A program made the translations under genes and the position numbers. The notes below the pieces were generated by a model. The model had not been told where the DNA came from. It saw only the letters and a program-made list of their open reading frames with translations, and did not search any database. A stretch of 64,000 nucleotides of DNA from assembly GCA_024036415.1 (NCBI GenBank), contig JAMWET010000521.1, forward strand, positions 189,501 to 253,500. Direction: 5' to 3'. Every line of letters starts with the position of its first letter. The first letter of the stretch is position 1. Shown here piece by piece: positions 26,139 through 36,186 of this stretch. This stretch comes from Prochilodus magdalenae. Lineage: Eukaryota; Chordata; Actinopteri; Characiformes; Prochilodontidae.

Positions 26139-26139
<1 letters not shown>

Positions 26140-26219
<80 letters not shown>
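26140..26219. repeat. (CA)n microsatellite, long
   Basis: Uninterrupted run of about 40 units within igf1r intron 1. Confidence 0.97.
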
Positions 26220-26220
<1 letters not shown>

Positions 26221-26315
26221 TACTGAGTTATTTAAAAAAAAGGTTTTACTGTAGAATAAATGTAAAGACATCAATCTATTAAATAGCACTCATGGCATTA
26301 CACAGTCTACCTTAA

Positions 26316-26545
26316 AACCCTCCAGAATGGACCTTTACAGGAGGATGAACCAGCTCCAGCTTTCTTACCCTGCAGTGGAGCTGATAGAACAAGGTTTATT
26401 ACTAAGCAGGTTTGGAGCAATTCTATTGGTCGGTCCATCATGAATAATTACTAACCTGAAAGGAGAACTAGAGCTTTTACACTGTGCAGAAAAAGAGATC
26501 AAAGTTTTTACACCACTAAATATATTTCAGAGGTGGAGATATGGA
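26316..26545 (+). repeat. Dispersed element, part A
   Basis: It contains tgcagtggagctgatagaac, aaggtttattactaagcagg, ggtcggtccatcatgaata and gagcttttacactgtgcag. All recur in inverse orientation at 48168-48402. Confidence 0.7.
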
Positions 26546-27470
26546 GGAGTATCATACTGTGTACATCAGGAGTAGATGTGGTGCATCAGGATATGGACTG
26601 GTTCAGACTCATCAGGTGGAGCTGTTCAGTGTACGACTGTAGGGTCTATAAGATCACCAGCTACACCCAGTTAGAGGAGTGTACCTAAGCTTTTGACAGT
26701 ACTAGTACTAGTGTAGTGTATATAATTCAGTGTCAGCTTTTCCCTCCTAAAGTCATGAGAAGAATCTGCCTGGAAAGAGACCCAAGTCTGCACTCCTGCA
26801 CTTACAGTTACCTTGAATCTACAACTTTAGACAACGCAAGCAGAAGAAGGTCAACCGGTTAAAAGCATGAAACGATAAGGCACATTTCTGCCACACTAGG
26901 AAGCTTTTCTCCGTCCAAGCTGCAAAAGGTAGGTTATTCTTAGGACCTTGATGGCGAACCTCCGCTGCCACCCTGCCCTGCAACCACTGGGGTTAACAGT
27001 AAAACCCAATTACACATGCTTCACAAACTCCTCACTCTTCCAATCAACAGAACAGAGTCTGTTTAGCTAGAGAACGTGTTTTTACATGTTCTATTTTAAT
27101 ACCTAACCCCCCCCCCCTCCTCGATGAACTGAATGAATCAGGGAGTCTTGTTTGCAGTTTACTTGGAAACATGGAAATTTTGTGGTGGCGAAACATGAAG
27201 GGGCCTCCCATCCAACCTACACTTTCTCAGCATCTACAAAGTTATTGGTTTAGAATAGACGTATTGCGTGGTCCACAGTCACAAACCAGACTGGAGTGAT
27301 TACATCTAATATCCCTTCTATTAATGACGGCTGTTAGCTCTCTTTTTCTTACTTAGCGTTACTATAGCAGCACGAATGTAATAAACCTAGCCAACTGAGA
27401 CGCTGCCAAACAAACCAAGGTTAACCCATGCAAAGAACCAATGCTGTTAAACAAGTGATTTAGCCACTAT

Positions 27471-27630
27471 GGATATTCCACAAATCAGGATGTGTTACTT
27501 AGCCAAATAACTTAAGCCTAAAGATGAGGACCGTCCAATCAGGACGCATTCAGCTCTTTTCCTATTGGAAAAGACTGACTCAGGGCTTAACATATCTGGC
27601 TAACTGAGAAATCCAGCTTTGTGGAATACC
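27471..27630. mobile_element. Short hairpin MITE, copy 1
   Basis: The ends ggatattccacaaatcagga and atccagctttgtggaatacc are inverted repeats. The interior shares cctaaagatgaggaccgtcc and ggctaactgagaaatcc with copy 2 at 29548. Length is 160 bp. A long near-palindrome of this kind is typical of MITEs. Confidence 0.75.
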
Positions 27631-28959
27631 ACCAATCACACAGAAAGCTTGAGTTCCCCTTTAACCTGCTAGCTGGGTATATGCATATGCATTAGATCTG
27701 TGTATTGTCAATAACCTGCCGAAACGGCGAATAGCACTTATTTTAAGCGTTATTATAGCAGCTACAAACAGCACAAACTTATTAACCCTAGCCTATCGGG
27801 ACACTGCCAAACAAACTAAAGTTAAGTCTTGTAAAGAACCAGTGCAATTAAATCAGTTTTTGTCTCTTACATATGTCTTAAACCTGTGTCCTAAAATCAT
27901 ACGACTACTTTATGAAGCAATAAAACAGAAGCAAAAGGAGAAAAGCACTTTCTTTATGGCAGGTTCTTCACACTTTAAGTAATAAAAGTTTAAGTAATAA
28001 AGCTTAGAACAAGTAAACACTTGTCAGTTTAGCACTAAGGCTAGCCTGCATATGCTAAACAGTTCATTACAGCAGCTGGTTTTCTTGAATCACGGCCTGA
28101 CCTGAGTGAAGCTAATCTTCTAGATGACAGAGAAGACACGGTTTACTCCATCATGCTCTACTGTATTTATTTGGGTCTGTATTTGTGTGGTAACCAAGTC
28201 ATTTAGCCCTCCAAAAAACAGTGGGTATGACTCAGCTAATTAAACAGCTTACACAAAACTCACTAGGTTCAACTATCCCATGTGTATGACCTTAGGGGCA
28301 CTGGGAAAACACAACGAGCTACAGCAGGTCTATAGTTCGTTTACTGCTTCCAACAACCTTCTGGACTAGCATTCCGAGCCTTTAATTCACAATATTGACC
28401 CTTTTTGGCATCACAAGGCCCGCATGCCACATTTCTAGTACTCTATTTTCGTCTTCTCATGCTATCTGTGTGATTATGTACCAAAAACAGCCATAATTCT
28501 GTCTCATGTTACCACTTTCCCAACTATATTTACCCCTAAAATCAAACAGCCTGTTTTAGTGCGCCCTTAAAGGGAAACTCCACCGCTTTTCCAACTCTAC
28601 AGAATTAAACAACTGAGATGTAAACAAAAACGTTCAAAGAGGTTTGGTGCCAAATGCTTCGCTCTAGAGAAACCTGCCGAGTCAGAATTGCTCGCAGTGG
28701 TGGTGATAGGAACCAGGCGTCCACATCTAAAAGCTCCCTCACAGAAAACCATTAAACCACGACAGGGCTATGAATACGCTGCCTGGTGTCCGAGGCTGTT
28801 TTCCAGTTGTGTTGTGGTCCATAATGCATTTTACTCTACATATTTCAATCCATTCATGGTGGAAGGATTTCATGGAGTGAAATTCATGATTCATGGGGTG
28901 TTCCAGGGCAAAACATGTTCCCAGATTTTCTACTATCACCATTAACATTCCATATGTAC

Positions 28960-29425
28960 AAGCTCAGAAGACATGTGGGTTCTGGATAGTAGGTAAAATG
29001 GCTAGACGTGTTGTAAACAGGAACCAGAGGTCACCATATCATCGCTATCGTAAATACAGCTGAAGCTTCTCACACCAAACCACCCTCAACTACCATGTTT
29101 ACACTTGAGTTAATATGTCAAAACTCTAACTAGTTGCTCTGAACTGTGGTTGAAAATAAACCAGTCCTTGAGATATAAACACAGCGGATTTGGTGTGAGA
29201 TGGTTCAGATAAACCACCAGTGAACCTACACGCATCCTCTGAGTGTATATGGAATGTTGATGATGGAAAAATCTGGAAAACCTGAAATACTAAGTTCCTT
29301 TGGGGGACTATTTGACCTCACAGCGCCCTGCAGCATGTATCCCCCCACCATGAATGGAGTTTAAGCCTAAAATTGTCTCCAAACTATTAAAAACAGCGTC
29401 TCAGACATCAGGCAGAGTGTGGGAG
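28960..29425 (+). repeat. Dispersed repeat, intron 1 copy A
   Basis: It shares with copy B (30400-30810), in the same order: aaatggctagacgtgttgta, aaaccaccagtgaacctaca, gggactatttgacctcacag, cgccctgcagcatgtatccc and gcgtctcagacatcaggcag. A shorter relative lies at 45865-46045 and a short end fragment (accaccagtgaacctacacg) near 5853. Confidence 0.7.
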
Positions 29426-29439
29426 ATGTCTGGTAAGGT

Positions 29440-29530
29440 GGACGTCTGGTTCCTATCAATCACCACCAATGGGAACAGTTCTACAATGGAGCATTTCACA
29501 GCAAACCACTATAAAATAACTTTGCTTACA
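29440..29530 (+). repeat. Dispersed repeat end (GGACGTCTGGTTCC)
   Basis: The block ggtggacgtctggttcctat followed by caccacc recurs at 33895-33975 and 47160-47290, and in inverse orientation at 28560-28740. It is probably the terminus of a MITE spanning 28560-29530 that carries copy A of the intron 1 repeat inside. Confidence 0.5.
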
Positions 29531-29547
29531 TCTGAACCACTTAATGA

Positions 29548-29688
29548 GGATATTCCACAAAGCAGCATGTGTCACTTAGCCAGATAATTTAAGCCTAAAG
29601 ATGAGGACCGTCCAATCACAACATGGAGAGGACTAACTTGGGGCTGAGAATGTGTGGCTAACTGGGAAATCCAGCTTTGTGGAATACC
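29548..29688. mobile_element. Short hairpin MITE, copy 2
   Basis: The same inverted ends (ggatattccacaaagcagc / atccagctttgtggaatacc) and interior (cctaaagatgaggaccgtcc) as the 27.5 kb copy, with about 20 bp lost internally. Confidence 0.75.
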
Positions 29689-29696
29689 CCTAATGA

Positions 29697-29935
29697 CACA
29701 TGCTTTTCTTGAAAACTATGCATCTCCATTTTAGTCTATTTTGACTATTCTGCATCATTTGAACACCGCAGCTGCTGTTTATACTGTGTAGAAATTTCAT
29801 GTTGAATGCTCCAATAGAAACGGCCCAAAATTGCTTGGGGAAATAAAGACTGGTTCCATTGAGTTAGGTTTCTATCCTCTACTGTAAAGTTGCCATTTTG
29901 GAGATACTTGTTTTCCTTTGAGCAGTGAAGATATA
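29697..29935 (-). mobile_element. MITE (TATCTCCAAAATGG family), copy 1
   Basis: The right end, read on the minus strand, is cactgctcaaaggaaaac followed by aagtatctccaaaatggcaa. It matches the left end of the 52.0 kb copy in inverse orientation. The opposite end (ctatgcatctccattttag) is the decayed inverted terminus. It abuts the hairpin MITE on its left. Confidence 0.7.
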
Positions 29936-29957
29936 AATTACCTTCGCGATCAATAAA

Positions 29958-29958
29958 G

Positions 29959-30005
<47 letters not shown>
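29958..30005. repeat. (TATC)n microsatellite
   Basis: About 11 perfect tetranucleotide units preceded by gcgatcaataaagtatc, the A-rich end seen in some LINE/SINE tails. Confidence 0.93.
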
Positions 30006-30399
30006 GATATGCATTAGGGCTATGTATCTGCAAGAACCTGCGAACACAATATACATCATGATACAGGGGTTACGATTCAGCATATCACAGTATAGTCCCT
30101 TTATCTGTATATCATTGTTTTATTAAACTAATTTCAGGAAAAGGGCCAGAGTATGAAGACACAGCACAGCACAGGACTGCGATTGCTAACATACACCCTT
30201 GCACTACTTGTTTACACTGGAGTGGAAAAGTATAGGGGCTGAAACCGGATTGCAACACTGCTCTCTAGTGGCTGGGGGTCCAAACGCAGCCCAAAATGAA
30301 CCACTATCTAGAAATCGATGCTAATACTACATTTTAGAGGATCTATAAAATATTGCAGTACATAAATGAACCAGCTGTGGGTGCTATCTAAAAGTGTCC

Positions 30400-30810
30400 C
30401 TTAATTTATGGCAAAATGGCTGGATGTGTTGTAAACAAGAACCAGGGGTCACCGTATCACTGCTACTGTAAAGCCAGCTCACAGTGTGAATACCATAATT
30501 TGGTGTGAGGTGGTTCAGATGTTGTTTACAGTGCTGCTGATGGGAACCAGGGTTCTCCATGTCTACAACACACATATAGACACTTTACTGATAATCTAAA
30601 CCACCAGTGAACCTACATGTGACTTCTGAGTTTATAAGAAACGTTGACGATGGGAAAATCTGGAAATACTAAGTTTCTTTCGGGGACTATTTGACTCACA
30701 GCGCCCTGCAGCATGTATCCCTCCACCATGAATGGGGTTTAAGGCTGAGATCTTCTCCACACTATCATAAACAGCGTCTCAGACATCAGGCAGCGTATTC
30801 ATATATGGAT
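30400..30810 (+). repeat. Dispersed repeat, intron 1 copy B
   Basis: A direct-orientation relative of 28960-29425, starting aaaatggctggatgtgttgt and ending gcgtctcagacatcaggcag. The last 150 bp before exon 1 (30811-30977) hold nothing recognisable. Confidence 0.7.
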
Positions 30811-30977
30811 TAGGGGGTGTGTGCACCTTTCTCAAAACAGTGGCACATACATGGTATGAATATTAACAGATAATATCTAAAGTGTCAGCTTAAACAATGC
30901 AATTTTCCCTCAACTTATTTCCCCATCACTGCTACTTCTGGGAAGCATTATTCAGGCTGAGTTTCTGAGCTACTTAC

Positions 30978-31071
30978 TTTCTCCATTTGCTGGCCATGGG
31001 CAAACAGTGGAGAGGGACAGCAGCAGACCACAAAACAAGGTCAAACGATTCCTTGCTCTCCAAGACCTCAT
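30978..31071 (-). CDS. igf1r: IGF-1 receptor, coding exon 1 (signal peptide)
   Basis: This short exon encodes the start of the receptor precursor: 31 codons plus one base. The peptide begins MRSWRARNR, continues with a hydrophobic core (LTLFCGLLLSLSTV) and ends PANGE, a normal signal peptide with probable cleavage after Gly30. The start is ATG at 31071 with G at -3, and an in-frame TAA lies 18 bases upstream (31087-31089), which fixes the start. The exon ends GAA-A and is followed by a strong donor (GTAAGTA, from 30977). The dangling A joins the TC that opens exon 2 to give Ile32, so the mature chain begins Glu-Ile-Cys-Gly-Pro. From memory, human IGF1R has the same leader length, the same phase-1 split and the same mature start, which argues for IGF1R over the insulin receptor. 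It is too short to stand out as an ORF. Which of the two usual teleost paralogues (igf1ra or igf1rb) this is cannot be decided here. Confidence 0.87.
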
Positions 31072-31435
31072 TCCTGTAAACACTTGTTATTTTTGTTGTT
31101 AAAAAAAAAAGAGAGTAAAGAAAAACAAAACGAAGAGAGTCCTGACACTTCACCAGCTTCTTCAGCGACTCGTTTTCTCTGACAAAAATCCCAAATTTAG
31201 GAATAAAAAAAATAAATGTAACTTTTATTATCCAGCTGGCTCAGCTTCGGCTTCCCACCTTCAGGATCACGGAAAGAAAAAAAACCCTTTTTCATCCGAT
31301 AAAGGACAAAGAACAGCCGAGCAGCGGTGCTAGCCCTGTTGAAGCCTGTAGGAATTCGTTAGTCCGCTGCTATAGAGTGATTCTCTCAATCCGGTTAGCT
31401 TAGCTTAGCTTAGCATAGCCAGCCAAAACCAAACG

Positions 31436-31570
31436 TTAGCTCGCCTTTTCTTCGGCATGGACCGCGGACAGGCGTTTCAGCGCTACTCGTCTTGGTTTAC
31501 TATCCTTGAAAGACGCCAGCCGATGGATACCGCAGGGAAAAACAGGACGAAGCGGTTCGGGAAGCCGCAT
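31436..31570 (-). other. Upstream ORF in putative igf1r leader (44 aa)
   Basis: ATG at 31570 opens an arginine-rich frame (MRLPEPLRPV...) that ends at TAA 31436-31438. It overlaps the 27-aa upstream ORF in another frame. A third small ORF (MPKKRRANVW..., 31405-31458) follows and stops inside the TTAGC repeat. All lie before the receptor start and are relevant only if this part is in the mature leader. Confidence 0.3.
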
Positions 31571-31583
31571 CTTCGCACTCCAT
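31500..31583 (-). other. Upstream ORF in putative igf1r leader (27 aa)
   Basis: ATG at 31583 has a strong initiation context (gaagacATGG: G at -3, G at +4). The frame reads MECEDAASRT... and ends at TAG (31500-31502), well before the receptor ATG. If the leader begins upstream of this point, ribosomes would meet this ORF first. Whether it is transcribed or translated is inference. Confidence 0.4.
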
Positions 31584-32401
31584 GTCTTCGCAACTCTTCG
31601 GCGCGCCGGAGCTGAGGCGAATAAAAGCTGCGCGAGACGCCGGCCAAGCCAAGCTAAGCTAAGCTAAGCATAAGCAAAGCCAGGCTAGGCTAGCAGGGTG
31701 AGACGTGGATGCGAAAGGAGGGGGATGCGCGCGGGGATCTTCATAGACAGCAGCAGCAGCGGCTAGCAAGGTGATCAGTTCTCCTCAGATGATGAATGGA
31801 AAGAGGAGGAAAAGTCCCGATAGAAAGAGAGAGAGAGGGGAATAATGTCAGTAAAATCCGTCGGTCGGGGCTGGAAAAGAGGGAGTTTAGCCAGCAGCAG
31901 CTCTTCTCTCTCTCCCACCTCTCTCCTCCGCTCGCGTTTTCTCCCGTCTGAGATTTTGAATTAGCACGCTAGCTAGCTACCCCGAATTTCCCCCTTCACA
32001 CAGAAACGGCTGCTCCGTTTTCCAGCTTCCCAGCCAAATACGTTTTCATTGACAGGTCTGTAGGTGTATCACCGTCCTCCTTCTCGCCGCGCTCACCATC
32101 ACCGTCCTCCTGGTTATCCCGATCTGCGATAAGCGCTAGTGAGGTCCCGTATCTGCAGCTCTGCTGGATCGTCGCTGTAAACAAGGCTCGAGTTCTCTTT
32201 CACGCGCAGCAGCGTTAGTGGGTTACGCTGGTTAAGGGCGCAGGGAAAAGCAGGACCGGATCACTGTGGAATCCGAGGGGGTTTTTGGAGTGTGTTTTTC
32301 CTGGTCACTTTTCCAGTCAATGAAAACCAGTACCGCTCCAGAAATCATTCTGTTTACTGGAAGCTCGAATACAAATGCCTGTAATTTACTATACTTGGAT
32401 T

Positions 32402-32403
<2 letters not shown>

Positions 32404-32490
<87 letters not shown>
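32404..32490. repeat. (GT)n(TA)n microsatellite upstream of igf1r
   Basis: About 20 GT units pass directly into about 23 TA units. It lies just outside the CpG-dense region. Confidence 0.97.
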
Positions 32491-32495
<5 letters not shown>

Positions 32496-32945
32496 TCAAG
32501 AGATGCATTAAGAGGATGCGAAATGTAAATTAAAAACTACATTCATTTTTTTACCCATTATTTGCTAATTATGTAATAATGTAAATGTAAAAAAGTAAAA
32601 CTGTGTTTGTCTTTAAATGATATATGACTGTGTGTGAAATGTAACACTTACTGCTGCTAACAGTATATCTGTACCTATTATTATAGCCACAGCCACTTTA
32701 TTTTTATTTTATCTTTATTGTATTATAAGACTTTATATAGGTGTACATATTAAACATTTCTCTCTTGTTGTAAATTATTATTGTTTATTCTAAATGGTTG
32801 CTACTGTAAAAACTGCAATTTCCCCCTGGGATTAATAAAGTATTTCTGATTCTGATTCTGATTCTGATTCTGTAATGAACACTCCCTACTCATACAGTAC
32901 TCAAACAGGACACATACCGTACTCAAACAGTACTCATACAGTACA

Positions 32946-33402
32946 GTCCACTCTATTAGACACTCCTACCTTGCTGGTCCACCTTGTAGATGGACAGTCA
33001 GAGATGATAGCTCATCTGCTGCGGCACAGTGCAGTGTTGGTCATCCTCTAGTCCTTCATCAGTGGACACAGGACACTGCCCATGGGACGATACCCATAGG
33101 GACGCTGCCCACAGGATGCTGCCCACAGGATGCTGCCCACAGGAGCTGTTGTTCTGGATTGTTTTGGTTGGTGGACGATTCTCAGTCCAGCAGCACTGCT
33201 GTGTCTGATCCACTTCCACCAGCACCACACACACTAACACACCACCACCACGTCAGGGTCACTGCAGTGCTGAGAATGATCCACCACCCACATACTACCT
33301 GCTCTGTGGTGGTCCTGTGGGGGTCCTGACCATTGAAGAACAGGGTCATACAGTTTTACAGAGAAACAGATGGACTACAGTCTGGACCTGTACACCTACA
33401 AT
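32946..33402 (+). mobile_element. MITE-like dispersed repeat, longest copy
   Basis: It starts ccactctattagacactcct and includes accttgtagatggacagtc, gtcactgcagtgctgagaat, gtggtggtcctgtgggggtc and gaaacagatggactacagtc. I recognise this as a very common element of otophysan fish genomes. There is a short internal tandem of gctgcccacaggat at about 33110-33140. The ORFs that cross it are incidental. Confidence 0.7.
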
Positions 33403-33431
33403 TATATATTTATATATTATATATTTTTTAA

Positions 33432-33490
33432 TTATATAATTATAAATATAATACAATATATATAATTGTATTATATTTATAATTATATAA
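33432..33490. repeat. Perfect AT-rich palindrome
   Basis: Bases 33432-33457 pair without mismatch with 33465-33490, leaving a 7-base centre. The arms contain ataatacaa / ttgtattat near the centre. It follows the end of the 33 kb MITE-like repeat. Confidence 0.85.
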
Positions 33491-34439
33491 ATATAATACT
33501 GCTGTATATAATGTCCTGCTGAACACCCTGCTAATCAATCTCTCTCATTCTTTCTCTCGCTCTCTTTCCACACTCTCTTTCTCTCTCTTTGTTGAACAGC
33601 ATTTGCCTGAGTGATCACATGGCAGCCACCAGAGCTGTGTCTCCGTTGGGTGGTCTCCTGAGCCTACGAGATGGTTCTAACTCTGCATTACGTTCTCCTG
33701 GATTAATCAGAATACATCTGAAAATGTTCCAAGCTACATTTACATTTAGCATTATTGCATTTAGCCGATGCTCTTATCCAGAGCAACTTACAACCATGCT
33801 TAGTGTATAAAGGTTAGTAGTACAGTAGTAGTTACCATAGTTGTAACATTACTTCTAAACATCTCATGTAGTAAACTTCTATGAGGATGCTTTTAGAGGT
33901 GGACGTCTGGTTCCATTCACCACCACTGTGAACGATTCTGACTCGAGAAGGGAACATTTTCAACCCAAAATGTTCTGCATGGCCGTATTTAATTTACTTT
34001 ATGCAGAGATTGGTGAAGGTCCCCTTTAACTGGAGGAGTAATGATTTCTACGTTTACTCTCTACTTCTCTACTGAGGATTTGATTGAATTCAGCCAAAAG
34101 ACAATTAGTGAGGTCAAGGTGTTCTCTGATGTTCTACATAGAAGGCATGTAAATTGGTTGGAGTGAAAATATCCAGATGTGGTACTACACTATGCCCATT
34201 TACCCCCTATGATCTGATTTGAAAGGAACATTGTTCCTTCACCCCTCCATTCCTTTACCCATACACCAGCATTGTCCCTACATCCGTTCATTCATTCACA
34301 AGTTACCTCATCAGTCCTTTTGTTCATCTGTCTGTCCCCTCATCTGTTTGAATCTGTTTACTCTTTCTTTATGTTTTCTTCAGTAGTTGCTATGATGAAT
34401 ATTAAAATACATAAATAAAAATTACTGTCTGCAATGTTT
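33491..34439. other. Intergenic stretch
   Basis: Pyrimidine-rich at 33540-33595, then the LINE tail fragment and a GGACGTCTGGTTCC repeat end at 33895-33975. Nothing else recognised. Confidence 0.5.
33735..33800 (-). repeat. LINE 3' tail fragment, opposite strand
   Basis: The stretch acatttagcattattgc then gatgctcttatccagagcaa and cttacaaccatgcttagtg is the reverse complement of the LINE tail seen near 6600 and 6770. Confidence 0.65.
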
Positions 34440-34985
34440 AAATTATTCAGTATCCACTATGAATTATTCAGGATCCACTATGAATTATTTAGTGTCTTCT
34501 ATGAATATTCAGTATCTACTATGAATTATTCAGTAACTAGTATGAATTATTCAGTATCTACTATGAATTATTCAGTATCTACTATTAATTATTCAGTAAC
34601 TAGTATGAATTATTCAGTATCTACTATGAATTATTCAGTATCCACTATGAATTATTCAGTGTCTACTATGAATTATTCAGTATCTTCTATGAATATTCAG
34701 TATCTACTATGAATTATTCAGTATCTTCTATGAATATTCAGTATCTACTATGAATTATTCAGTATCTTCTATGAATATTAAGTATCTACTATGAATTATT
34801 CAGTATCTTCTATGAATTATTCAGTATCTACTATAAATTATTCAATATCTTCTATGAATTATTCAGTATCTTCTATTAATAATTCAGTAACTACTATGAA
34901 ATATTCAGTATCTTTTATGAATATTCAGTATCTTCTATGAATTATTTAGTAACTACTATGAATTTTTCAGTATCTGTTATGAATT
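34440..34985. repeat. 21-bp minisatellite (TATGAATTATTCAGTATCTAC)
   Basis: About 26 units of a 20-21-bp sequence built from tatgaattattcag and tatctac, with substitutions (cttc, ccac, aactag) and single-base length variants. The open frame (SMNYSVST repeats) exists only because most units are 21 bp. Confidence 0.95.
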
Positions 34986-35784
34986 CAGCAACTTTAATTA
35001 GCTCTAGTGCTTGAACTGCTGTATTTCATCATTCTGTACATGTTAAACTCAGACACAGATAGGTCGCTCTCATGGACAGCAATCCGAAGTGGGTGTGTGT
35101 GTGTGTGGGGAGAGTGTTTCTACCAATAATCAAAAACAAGACCTGAAAAGTGAAACTAGATATTCCGTGTTTAAGTCTACTTTGAGCAGCTTGTTTATTT
35201 TTGCTGTTGAAAACAAAGAAAATGAGCTCAGTTCATTCAAAATAGCCAGTTTATTCTATAGTCCGTCAGACTTTTGTATTTGCTCTTTTCCTTTCAAGTC
35301 AAATGCAATAAAGTGAGTGCAAAAACAAAAGCAGTCCAAGACACATGGAAGAGTAAACGGTATCATCCCCAGGCAGAGTCCCATGAGTCAGCAATGATTG
35401 AAACCAGAAAACAGGCTGGATAGCATTTCTTTATTTCTTTCATTTATGTGGTCATTTGTACATATTCACAGGCTACACGTTCATCTCATGTTTACATCTG
35501 CAGTGGATTGTCCCAAAGATGTGAGCCCACTGAGGCCTGGTGGTCTGAGGCCCCCCAAAGGGTACATGGTATTCAGAGACTCATAGACACTGACCCAATA
35601 GCCGGTCAGTAATCCTGAGTGGGATGTCTTTTTCAGCTGCTGGTACTGGTTGACCGCGAGTACTGAATTTTACCTTCATGTAATTTGATGTGTTTACTGA
35701 ATAAGGAAGCGTGTGCACGTTCATGTTCACAGTAGCTGCAAGCCGTTTCTCAGGTTATCATCTACAAGACGGGGAGGTTATGCT
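34986..35784. other. Intergenic stretch, nothing recognised
   Basis: Contains a short (GT)n at 35092-35106; no gene or repeat family seen. Confidence 0.5.
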
Positions 35785-36186
35785 GTTGGGAAGGAGGATA
35801 AAGGTGACCAGGATCAATAACTGATGATAGATTTAGACTGATATGATCAATATTTATTGAGCTACACATACAGAAGTCTGTCTCTCAGTATGGCGTCGGG
35901 CCGCCGTGTTTGCTAACCCAACACGCCAGACGTCTCGGTATGGAGCTGTAGAGGTTCCTAATGGTGTCCTGTGATAATCCATCCCATGCAGCTTGAACAT
36001 CCTCACACAGTTCCTGCAGATGGTGCGGTAGGGGTGGAGGTGGAGGGACACCAGGTCTTCTGGACGTGTGACAACAAACCGTTCATCTTGGTGCTGACCA
36101 CGGTGCCTCCACACACGGATTCGTTGGGCGTCTCCACCAAGACTAAAGCGGGACTCGTCACTGAAGATGACCCGCTGCCGTTCTGA
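35785..36186 (-). mobile_element. Tc1/mariner-derived element, copy 4 (5' truncated)
   Basis: The minus strand reads RQRVIFSDESRFSLGGDAQ, then the shared internal deletion, then the C-terminal region. It stops abruptly at ccgttctgag (about 36186), so the 5' half is lost. It faces copy 5 in inverted orientation. Confidence 0.8.

Larger units (their letters stand above)
24145..30977 (-). other. igf1r: igf1r intron 1
   Basis: This 6833-bp intron is bounded by GTAAGT (30977 downwards) and TTCTAG (ending 24145). It is packed with repeats: a Tc1-derived miniature element next to exon 2, a (CA)n tract, two copies of a short hairpin MITE, another MITE, a GATA-type microsatellite and a diverged direct duplication. 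I see no further coding exon. Stretches 25047-26139, 26546-27470 and 27631-28559 hold nothing I can recognise. Confidence 0.85.
31394..31670. repeat. igf1r: Inverted CTTAG-type repeat in igf1r leader
   Basis: Four TTAGC units at 31394-31413 are mirrored by GCTAA units at 31651-31669. About 18 bases pair perfectly, with roughly 240 bases between the arms. On the minus-strand transcript the arms would form a hairpin enclosing the upstream ORFs described here. The pairing is seen directly; function is inference. Confidence 0.7.
31072..32280 (-). promoter_or_regulatory. igf1r: CpG-dense putative igf1r 5' leader and promoter
   Basis: CpG dinucleotides are strikingly dense between about 31430 and 31740 (for example ccgcgg, ggcgcgccgg, ctgcgcgaga) and more moderate to 32280, unlike the rest of the window. 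The stretch lies directly upstream of the receptor start codon on the same strand. Mammalian IGF1R has a TATA-less GC-rich promoter and a leader of about 1 kb, which fits this size. I see no convincing TATA box in the right orientation. The transcription start cannot be placed from sequence alone. An acceptor-like tttacag/GAATG directly before the ATG leaves open a 5' UTR intron. Confidence 0.6.

Noticed and set aside
31996..32184. 62-codon minus-strand frame in the CpG region as a further upstream ORF
   Set aside because: It may lie upstream of the transcription start and shows no supporting motif; too uncertain to list with the other uORFs.
34434..34712. 92-codon frame of NYSVST repeats
   Set aside because: A minisatellite with 20- and 21-bp units; the frame breaks as soon as unit length varies.
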